From JADGQM01 sp964505935 (GTDB taxonomy: Bacteria; Desulfobacterota; Syntrophobacteria; Syntrophobacterales; Syntrophobacteraceae), in NCBI GenBank assembly GCA_964505935.1, contig CAZDKX010000126.1, forward strand, positions 1-12,602: a stretch of 12,602 nt of DNA. Reading direction: 5' to 3'. Position numbers and translations under genes: made by a program. Under the pieces are notes generated by a model that saw only the letters and a program-made list of their open reading frames with translations, was not told the DNA's origin and did not search any database. The stretch's first letter is position 1. The number at the start of each line of letters is the position of its first letter. This document shows, piece by piece, positions 1-4,435 of this stretch.

Positions 1-332
1 ATCACTTCGTGTCCTTCGTGCTCTTCGTGGTAAAGAGATCACTTGTTTTTGGACGGTTCCCAAGTGCCGCATTCTTCCATGACTCCCTGAAACGGCAGCA
101 TTACAAAGCCTTCAACCGCCAGGACCATAACACTGGACGCAGCGCTTGGCAATCAGCATGGAATGACCGGCACAAGTCATGGCTGGTGGGTTACGGACGA
201 TGAGGAAGAAAGAGGGGGCACAGCAAACGGGGCATCATTAGATTCTTTTCTTGTTTGCATTTGGATTTCGGCTTAAATAGCGGGAGGAGTCTCGCAGTAA
301 CCCTATCAAAGCTCGTGGCCAGGACCAGGTCC
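1..332. other. Gene-free left edge with a short tandem repeat
   Basis: I see no convincing coding region here. A small forward reading frame starting inside the repeat at 5-31 (64 codons) has no recognisable domain, no Shine-Dalgarno sequence, and begins with hydrophobic codons produced by the repeat itself. A purine-rich GGAGGAG lies near 282-288, and a small palindrome, GGACC-A-GGTCC, sits at 322-332, directly before the ATG of the next gene. No clear promoter or riboswitch was recognised. Confidence 0.6.
5..31. repeat. Three tandem 9-nt units beginning CTTCGTG
   Basis: The units are 5-13, 14-22 and 23-31. Each begins with CTTCGTG and differs only in the last two bases (TC, CT, GT). The sequence shows the repeat directly. 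From memory, similar CTTCGTG-rich strings occur in the intergenic DNA of many environmental bacteria, but I cannot verify that here. The window begins 4 bases before it, so the element may extend further left. Confidence 0.7.
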
Positions 333-1394
333 ATGGAAGTTAGGGAACGATCTCATTACCGGCTTCGACTGGGTGCCATCAGCCTGTCGCTCTTTGTGGG
401 TGCGGCGCTGATGCTTTCCAAGTTCTATGTCTACTGGCTGACGGGTTCTTCGGCGGTGCTTTCGGACGCCCTCGAATCCATCATCAACGTGGTGGCCAGC
501 GCTTTTGCCCTGGGAAGCGTCGTCCTTTCAGCCAAGCCACCCGACCCCACCCACCCTTACGGACATGGGAAGATTGAGTACTTCTCAGCCGGTTTTGAAG
601 GAGCACTCATCATTTTTGCGGCCTTCGGGATCTTCTGGACCGCCTGGCCGCAGCTTCTCAAACCCCATCAACTGCCCCACCTCGAATTCGGGCTGCTGCT
701 GCTGCTTGGTGCCAGCGTGGTCAACCTGGCTCTGGCGCTGGGCCTGGTGCACGTCGGCCGGCGCACCCACTCCCTGATCCTGGTGGCCGACGGCAAACAT
801 CTTCTGACCGACGTTTACACTTCCGCCGGAGTGCTGCTGGGCCTGGTCCTGGTGCATCAAACCGGCTGGTACTGGGTGGATGGCGGCGTTGCCTGCCTCG
901 TAGGCCTCAACATCCTCGTTGTGGGCACGAAATTGGTGAAGGAGTCGTTCTCAGGGTTGATGCATGCCTCCAATCCGATACTGCTCGATGAGCTTTCAGG
1001 GCTCATCGCCAGCCATCGCAAACCCACCTGGATCGAGGTTCACCGGCTCCGGGCCTGGCGCGCGGGGAATCGCATCCATGCGGATTTTCACCTGATCCTG
1101 CCCCGGGATATGACCCTCGAGGCCGCCCACCGCGAGGCTTCACTCCTGCAGGACATCCTCAATACTCACCTCGGGGGCACCTTCGAAGCAGTGATTCATG
1201 TCGAGCCCTGTATCGAACAGGAATGTCCCATCTGCGGCTACGATCCGTGTCGCCTGCGGCAGGAACCGACACGTCAACAGCACCTCTGGCACCGCGACCT
1301 GCTGACCTCGCCATCGCAGGACGAGGAGCGCGACCTGACCCCGGGTCATCCAAACAACACAGATCACGATGAGAAGGCACCCCAGAAAGGGTGA
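333..1394 (+). CDS. Cation diffusion facilitator (CDF) family divalent metal efflux transporter with cysteine-rich tail
   Basis: Predicted inner-membrane antiporter that exports divalent metal (typically Zn2+, Fe2+, Mn2+ or Co2+) in exchange for protons. The 353-residue product has several hydrophobic segments. TM2 reads SDALESIINV (Asp45), the loop has HPYGHGKIE (about 74-82), and the fifth segment has the metal-binding H-x3-D as His156/Asp160. The position equivalent to the second TM2 Asp of E. coli FieF (YiiP) is Ser49 here. A cytoplasmic domain follows, then a tail with Cys293, Cys298, Cys301 and Cys306. I chose the ATG at 333 because family N-termini begin just before the RLxLGxISL stretch; in-frame TTG (255) and GTG (315) codons add residues unlike the family. 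It is followed by an 87-base leader to the next gene. The metal specificity cannot be read from the sequence. Confidence 0.93.
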   Translation: MEVRERSHYRLRLGAISLSLFVGAALMLSKFYVYWLTGSSAVLSDALESIINVVASAFALGSVVLSAKPPDPTHPYGHGKIEYFSAGFEGALIIFAAFGIFWTAWPQLLKPHQLPHLEFGLLLLLGASVVNLALALGLVHVGRRTHSLILVADGKHLLTDVYTSAGVLLGLVLVHQTGWYWVDGGVACLVGLNILVVGTKLVKESFSGLMHASNPILLDELSGLIASHRKPTWIEVHRLRAWRAGNRIHADFHLILPRDMTLEAAHREASLLQDILNTHLGGTFEAVIHVEPCIEQECPICGYDPCRLRQEPTRQQHLWHRDLLTSPSQDEERDLTPGHPNNTDHDEKAPQKG

Positions 1395-1401
1395 ATGCCG
1401 G

Positions 1402-1464
1402 TCACTCACCCCTGACCACTCATCACTCGGCGCTCATTACTTTTTACTTTTCACTCTTCACTCT
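1402..1464. repeat. Degenerate CACTCA/TTTTCACT-type low-complexity repeat
   Basis: Between the CDF stop and the next Shine-Dalgarno sequence, the DNA consists of repeated variants of TCACTCA, ACCACTCATCACT and TTTTTACTTTTCACTCTTCACTC, almost without G on the plus strand. It lies in the leader of the formyltransferase gene if the two genes are co-transcribed. It codes for nothing recognisable. It resembles low-complexity intergenic strings seen in other GC-rich environmental bacteria (recollection, unverified). Confidence 0.6.
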
Positions 1465-1469
1465 TGATC

Positions 1470-1480
1470 AAGGAGGAGGG
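1470..1480 (+). promoter_or_regulatory. Strong Shine-Dalgarno sequence for the formyltransferase gene
   Basis: AAGGAGGAGGG lies directly before the ATG at 1482. The AAGGAGG core is 5 bases from the start codon. It decides the start at 1482 over the in-frame TTG at 1464, which would place this purine tract inside the coding region. Confidence 0.85.
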
Positions 1481-1481
1481 A

Positions 1482-2408
1482 ATGCGCATCGTACTCATTG
1501 GCCAGGCCGCTTTCGGGGCCAGGACGCTCGAAGCTCTGTTATCCCAGGGGGAAACCATGGCCGCCGTTTATACTCGTCCCGACCAACCCGGAAGCAAGCC
1601 CGACCCGCTCAAGGAGCTGGCTGAAGCCAGGAGCATTCCGGTCTTGCAGCCACCCACCTACAAGGACGATCCTGTCTTTTTGCAGTATCGGGAGTTGCGG
1701 TCGGATCTCACGATTCTGGCGTTCGTCACCGACATCATCCCCGCGCGCTACCTGGAAGCCGCCACCAAAGGAGCCATCTGCTACCACCCTTCCCTGTTGC
1801 CTCGTCACCGGGGAGGGAGCGCAATCAACTGGGCCATCATGATGGGGGACACGCGCACCGGCCTTACCATTTTCTGGCCCGACGGCGGCATCGATACCGG
1901 CCCCATTCTGCTCCAGAAGGAAGTTGCCATCGGCCCGGAGGATACGACCGGGACGGTCTATTTTAACCACCTGTTCCCGCTGGGCATTGAAGCGATCCTC
2001 GAATCCGTGCGGCTGATCAGAGAAAACCGTGCCCCGAAGATCCCTCAAGAGGAGGCACGCGCAACCTACGAACCCCTCTGCGATGATCGCGTGGCAGCCA
2101 TCGACTGGTTCCAACCACCCCATGAAATCCACAACCTGGTACGAGGCTGCGACCCGCAGCCAGGCGCCTATAGCTTCCTGGGCGGGGAGAAGGTGCGCCT
2201 TTTCGGGGCCAAACTGCTGCCTGAGGCCACGTCTTCACCGCCGGGAACCATCGTTGCCATCAACCGGGAAGGAATCGAGATCGCCCTCACGACCGGCAGG
2301 CTGGCCGTGGCCGGCGTGCGCGGGGCAGCGGGGGGCAAAGCCCCGGCGTCCGCCTGGAGCGCCGAGAAAGGCGTGCGGGAAGGGCATCGCTTTCTAAAGC
2401 CTGCCTGA
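1482..2408 (+). CDS. Formyltransferase-family protein resembling the 10-formyl-THF hydrolase domain of ALDH1L1
   Basis: Predicted cytoplasmic enzyme using or hydrolysing 10-formyltetrahydrofolate. The 308-residue protein has the Fmt/PurN-type N-terminal fold (about 1-200; MRIVLIGQAAFG nucleotide-fold start) and a C-terminal Fmt-like beta domain (about 205-300). The signature HPSLLPRHRGGSAINW (102-117) and DGGIDTG (134-140) place the catalytic His at 102 and Asp at 138. The position two before His, Asn in methionyl-tRNA formyltransferase and Ile in vertebrate 10-formyl-THF dehydrogenase, is Cys100 here. The RHRG/SAINW pattern and the GQ near the N-terminus match the dehydrogenase's hydrolase domain better than housekeeping Fmt. 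No aldehyde dehydrogenase domain follows and no def gene is adjacent, so it is probably not the housekeeping fmt. It could serve folate balance, C1 metabolism or sugar/amine formylation. Its 3' end converges with a minus-strand microprotein gene. Confidence 0.85.
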   Translation: MRIVLIGQAAFGARTLEALLSQGETMAAVYTRPDQPGSKPDPLKELAEARSIPVLQPPTYKDDPVFLQYRELRSDLTILAFVTDIIPARYLEAATKGAICYHPSLLPRHRGGSAINWAIMMGDTRTGLTIFWPDGGIDTGPILLQKEVAIGPEDTTGTVYFNHLFPLGIEAILESVRLIRENRAPKIPQEEARATYEPLCDDRVAAIDWFQPPHEIHNLVRGCDPQPGAYSFLGGEKVRLFGAKLLPEATSSPPGTIVAINREGIEIALTTGRLAVAGVRGAAGGKAPASAWSAEKGVREGHRFLKPA

Positions 2409-2458
2409 CCATGGCATCGTGAGGATGCGCAGGGCTCATCGATTGAGGCCGGTCAGGC
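2403..2458. terminator. Inverted repeat at convergent gene ends, possible bidirectional terminator
   Basis: Perfect 8-base arms GCCTGACC (2403-2410) and GGTCAGGC (2451-2458) surround the stop codons of the forward formyltransferase gene and the reverse microprotein gene. A smaller stem, GCATC/GATGC (2414-2418 and 2424-2428), lies inside. There is no T-tract on either side, so it is at best an imperfect terminator or transcript-end hairpin. Confidence 0.35.
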
Positions 2459-2591
2459 GATCCAGTCCGGCCAGCATCACCAGGCCGCCCAAGAGCAGTG
2501 TGCTGCAGCCCTGGACCGGGTTTTCCGCAATTTGCACGAAACCAAGGCAGCCAACCACAAAACCCAGAAGAATGCGCATCACGGTAAACAT
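2436..2591 (-). CDS. 51-residue two-pass membrane microprotein, unknown function, apparent sigma-54 promoter
   Basis: I do not recognise the family. The minus-strand frame runs from ATG (2591-2589) to TGA (2438-2436) and encodes 51 residues. Two hydrophobic, glycine-rich segments (about 5-22, starting MRILLGFVVG, and about 31-45, LLLGGLVMLAGL) flank a short polar turn containing IAENPVQGCS. Cysteines are at 15 and 29, and the C-terminus is short and basic (ending LNR). AGGAG (complement of 2598-2602) lies 6 bases before the ATG. About 23 bases of leader separate the start codon from a TSS predicted by the -24/-12 element at 2625-2640. The signal set and the lack of a competing forward gene make it a likely real gene, missed by length cut-offs. 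It is probably an inner-membrane protein; its role is unknown. Confidence 0.72.
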   Translation of the reverse strand: MFTVMRILLGFVVGCLGFVQIAENPVQGCSTLLLGGLVMLAGLDRLTGLNR

Positions 2592-2597
2592 GTCAAG

Positions 2598-2602
2598 CTC
2601 CT
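2598..2602 (-). promoter_or_regulatory. Shine-Dalgarno sequence of the microprotein gene
   Basis: Minus-strand AGGAG, 6 bases upstream of the ATG at 2591, within GAGGAGCTTGAC. It supports translation of the 51-residue frame and its start. Confidence 0.7.
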
Positions 2603-2624
2603 CATCTTGTCATCCGGATGTTTG

Positions 2625-2640
2625 AGCAACCAGCATGCCA
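2625..2640 (-). promoter_or_regulatory. Sigma-54 (RpoN) -24/-12 promoter
   Basis: Read on the minus strand, the site is TGGCATGCTGGTTGCT. Against the known consensus TGGCACG-N4-TTGCW it matches every specified base but one (C to T), with exact GG-to-GC spacing. The predicted start point is near 2614, giving a leader of about 23 bases that contains the Shine-Dalgarno sequence of the microprotein gene. Sigma-54 promoters need an enhancer-binding activator; a candidate upstream site is the inverted repeat at 2719-2733, about 105-119 bases upstream of the start. Confidence 0.7.
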
Positions 2641-2718
2641 AGACTGTGAAAGCGCGGCCAAACCAGATGGAAAAACCCTGGGTCACGGTCCAAACGGAAT
2701 AGACGAGGGGCCTTTTTC

Positions 2719-2733
2719 ATGACATTTCGTCAT
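2719..2733. promoter_or_regulatory. ATGAC-N5-GTCAT inverted repeat, candidate activator-binding site
   Basis: Perfect 5-base arms, ATGAC (2719-2723) and GTCAT (2729-2733), lie about 105-119 bases upstream of the predicted sigma-54 start near 2614, a usual distance for an enhancer-binding protein site. A single short dyad is weak evidence alone. It may instead belong to the larger repeat structure to its right. Confidence 0.35.
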
Positions 2734-2917
2734 AATCCCCAAAGAACAGCAAGACGGGACGCACTGCTGACGGCGTCGGCATGCCTCCCGAGGGTTTCAA
2801 TTTTTCGAAGCCATTCTCGGGAATATGGTATAAGCGATTGGCTTTGCGAGCAGTGAGCGCCCTTTTCGGCGAGGGTGGCGCCTGCGATGTCAAGCTGTTC
2901 ATTACGAAATTGACATC
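2719..2917. repeat. Nested inverted repeats, candidate MITE or structured RNA
   Basis: Three pairs nest around a centre near 2805-2818. The outer ends are imperfect inverted copies (about 2719-2736 against about 2899-2917, related through ATGACA-TTTCGT and its complement). The middle pair, 2756-2768 against 2849-2862, includes a perfect CACTGCT/AGCAGTG. The inner pair, 2786-2792 against 2816-2822, is a perfect TCCCGAG/CTCGGGA. A separate perfect 8-base pair, GATGTCAA/TTGACATC (2886-2893, 2910-2917), closes the right end. I see no target-site duplication. Confidence 0.4.
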
Positions 2918-3040
2918 AGGAATACACGTTTCTGCTCAGCAGGCTTCATCCAGGGGCGAAACTCCTTAGCAGCCATTGGCTGAGGTTTCAGCGTGCTTCG
3001 CGCTGACCGGCGGAATTCACCATTGACGAGAGCTTTTCCC

Positions 3041-3047
3041 AAGGAGG
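3041..3047 (+). promoter_or_regulatory. Strong Shine-Dalgarno sequence of the LUD gene
   Basis: AAGGAGG, 5 bases before the ATG at 3053. It fixes the start there rather than at an earlier in-frame codon (2993), whose extra residues look non-coding. Confidence 0.85.
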
Positions 3048-3052
3048 CGATC

Positions 3053-3706
3053 ATGGATAAACCGATTGAACATTACTGGCACCGACGCCTGGCCGATGTG
3101 AAGAAGGCCCTGGAGGGGAACAATTTTGAAGTGTTTATCGCGGAAAACGCAACGGAAGCACACAAAATTGTCATCGACGAAATCCTGCCCAAACTCAATC
3201 CCAAGAGTATTGCCTGGGGCGGGTCGCTGACCTTTGGGGCGACAGGGCTGTACGAAGTCCTGCGGCAGCGGCCGGACCTCGAGGTGATCGATACTTACGA
3301 TCGCACCATCCCCCCCGAGGAGATGCTCGAACGCCGCCGCCGGGCACTGCTGGTCGATTTGTTTATCACCGGTACCAACGCCCTGACGGAAACCGGGGAG
3401 CTGGTCAACCTGGACATGATCGGCAATCGCGTGGCCGCCATCGTTTTCGGCCCCAAACATGTGGTGGTTTTCGTGGGGCGCAACAAGCTCGCGACCGACC
3501 TCGACGATGCCATGTTTCGGGTGAAAAATTACGCGGCCCCGGTCAATGCCATGCGCCTGGACAAGAAGACCCCCTGCGTCGAGACTTCTTACTGCGAAGA
3601 CTGCAAGAGCCCCGACCGCATCTGCAACGCCTGGTCGTTGGTGGAAAAGTCCTTTCCCAAGGGCCGGATCAAGGTCATTCTCATCAATGAGAACCTTGGG
3701 TTCTGA
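3053..3706 (+). CDS. LUD-domain (LutC/YkgG-like, DUF162) protein with C-terminal cysteine motif
   Basis: The 217-residue protein belongs to the LUD family. Members include LutC/LldG of the lactate oxidation complex, but many stand-alone members have no proven reaction. Visible family features are the SLTFGATGL loop (about 58-66), the GTNALTETGELVNLDMIGNR core (about 123-142), and the GPKHVVVFVGRNK strand-loop. The tail carries Cys175, Cys181, Cys184 and Cys191 (C-x5-C-x2-C-x6-C), a pattern that could bind metal or an Fe-S centre; that binding is my inference. No lutA or lutB partner is nearby, so lactate use cannot be claimed. The coding end overlaps the next gene by 20 bases, suggesting co-translation. 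The protein is probably cytoplasmic: it has no signal peptide or membrane segment. Confidence 0.87.
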   Translation: MDKPIEHYWHRRLADVKKALEGNNFEVFIAENATEAHKIVIDEILPKLNPKSIAWGGSLTFGATGLYEVLRQRPDLEVIDTYDRTIPPEEMLERRRRALLVDLFITGTNALTETGELVNLDMIGNRVAAIVFGPKHVVVFVGRNKLATDLDDAMFRVKNYAAPVNAMRLDKKTPCVETSYCEDCKSPDRICNAWSLVEKSFPKGRIKVILINENLGF

Positions 3707-4262
3707 GACGGAACTCCGGGACCGCCGCCTGGAAACCCGCCAATCTGGGTTCGCGCCGCGAACCATCAGCTTTATGGCAGTGGGGAAGCACTTCACCGTT
3801 TGCTACACCCATCGCCAGGGAAAGGGGTTGGAGCTCACCCAACCCTCTCTCTCGGAGCTCGAGGTGAGAGGCAATACCGGCAATCAGCGAGGCTGCCTGA
3901 TGCTGCTGAGGTGGTGGCTGCAGGCTCAGGGCCGTCTTCACCTGGTCCCCTGGCTGGAAAGACTCAGCCAGGAGACCGGTCTTGCTTTCCGGACAACCCA
4001 GATCCGCGGGCAGAAGACCAGATGGGGCAGCTGTTCCAGCAGGGGCACCATCAGCCTCAATTACAAGCTGCTGTTTCTGCCGCCCCATCTGGTGCGCTAC
4101 CTCATGCTTCACGAACTCTGCCACACGGTGCATCTCAATCATTCTGCAAGCTTCTGGTCGTTTCTGACCGCCCTGGAGCCCGATTGCCGGGCGCTTGATG
4201 CGGAAATGAAGGGGGCCGGCGACTTTGTTCCCCCTTGGGCCAACCAAACACCCCGACTATAG
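3687..4262 (+). CDS. YgjP/DUF45-type (M48-like) zinc metallopeptidase-family protein
   Basis: The 191-residue product carries the DUF45 hallmarks: a TRWGSCSSRGTISLNY segment (about 111-126) followed by HELCH (142-146) and NHS with His152, forming an HExxH-x5-H zinc site with Glu143 as catalytic base. The C-terminal SFWSFL and LEPDCRALD stretches also match the family. The biochemical role of most members is unsettled; some are annotated as peptidases. The ATG at 3687 lies 20 bases inside the LUD gene in another frame. An internal ATG at 3774 is possible, but the residues before it (PRTISF) look like the family's first strand, so I keep the earlier start. There is no signal peptide, so it is expected in the cytoplasm. 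Translational coupling to the LUD gene is likely. Confidence 0.85.
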   Translation: MRTLGSETELRDRRLETRQSGFAPRTISFMAVGKHFTVCYTHRQGKGLELTQPSLSELEVRGNTGNQRGCLMLLRWWLQAQGRLHLVPWLERLSQETGLAFRTTQIRGQKTRWGSCSSRGTISLNYKLLFLPPHLVRYLMLHELCHTVHLNHSASFWSFLTALEPDCRALDAEMKGAGDFVPPWANQTPRL

Positions 4263-4279
4263 CTCCATAGACTGAGACG

Positions 4280-4317
4280 AATGATCTTGTCAGAATCATT
4301 ATAGAACTGTAGATAAT
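4280..4317 (+). promoter_or_regulatory. Candidate promoter with overlapping inverted repeat upstream of the receptor operon
   Basis: TTGTCA (4287-4292) is a good -35 match. It is followed by TAGATA (4310-4315, 17-base spacing) or GATAAT (4312-4317, 19-base spacing) as -10. A dyad, AATGAT (4280-4285) and ATCATT (4295-4300), straddles the -35. The sequence is AT-rich against its surroundings and sits in the only sizeable gap before the operon. An operator for a metal- or iron-type repressor is possible, but the half-site spacing is not that of a standard Fur box. Confidence 0.4.
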
Positions 4318-4435
4318 TCCCTTACCTGCCGATAAGAAATTGTTTGCCTTGATTCCGTACCAATTTGGGGATTTCAGAATGGCCGTTGGACGTTTTTCAC
4401 GGTATTTGCGGGCATGCTTTCACGAAGAATGCGCT

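Larger units (their letters stand above)
2605..3052. other. 448-base intergenic region rich in inverted repeats
   Basis: No convincing gene is present. Two overlapping frames of about 60 codons (2717-2902 minus, 2781-2969 plus) have no Shine-Dalgarno sequence or domain. The region holds the sigma-54 element (2625-2640), a CATCCGGATG palindrome (2611-2620), a set of nested inverted repeats between 2719 and 2917, and a hairpin upstream of the LUD gene: GAAAC/GTTTC (2958-2962, 2985-2989) enclosing CAGCC/GGCTG (2970-2974, 2978-2982). A perfect TTGACA occurs at 2910-2915, but I find no good -10 partner. Confidence 0.6.

Noticed and set aside
9..203. Small forward frame beginning in the CTTCGTG repeat
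   Set aside because: The N-terminal residues come from the repeat itself; no ribosome site, no domain.
1482..2408. Calling the formyltransferase housekeeping fmt
   Set aside because: The catalytic Asn is replaced, the RHRG/SAINW signature fits the 10-formyl-THF dehydrogenase domain better, and no def gene is adjacent.
2717..2902. 61-codon minus frame inside the nested repeat region
   Set aside because: No Shine-Dalgarno sequence or hydrophobic/domain signal; both strands are open by chance and the DNA is better explained by inverted repeats.
2910..2938. Sigma-70 promoter from the TTGACA at 2910
   Set aside because: No acceptable -10 hexamer at 16-18 bases downstream.
3017..3796. Antisense frame of 259 codons opposite the LUD gene
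   Set aside because: The forward frame has clear family motifs and a strong ribosome site; the reverse has none.
4280..4300. Standard Fur box upstream of the receptor
   Set aside because: The half-sites AATGAT and ATCATT are separated by 9 bases, not the 7-1-7 arrangement; kept only as an unspecified dyad.
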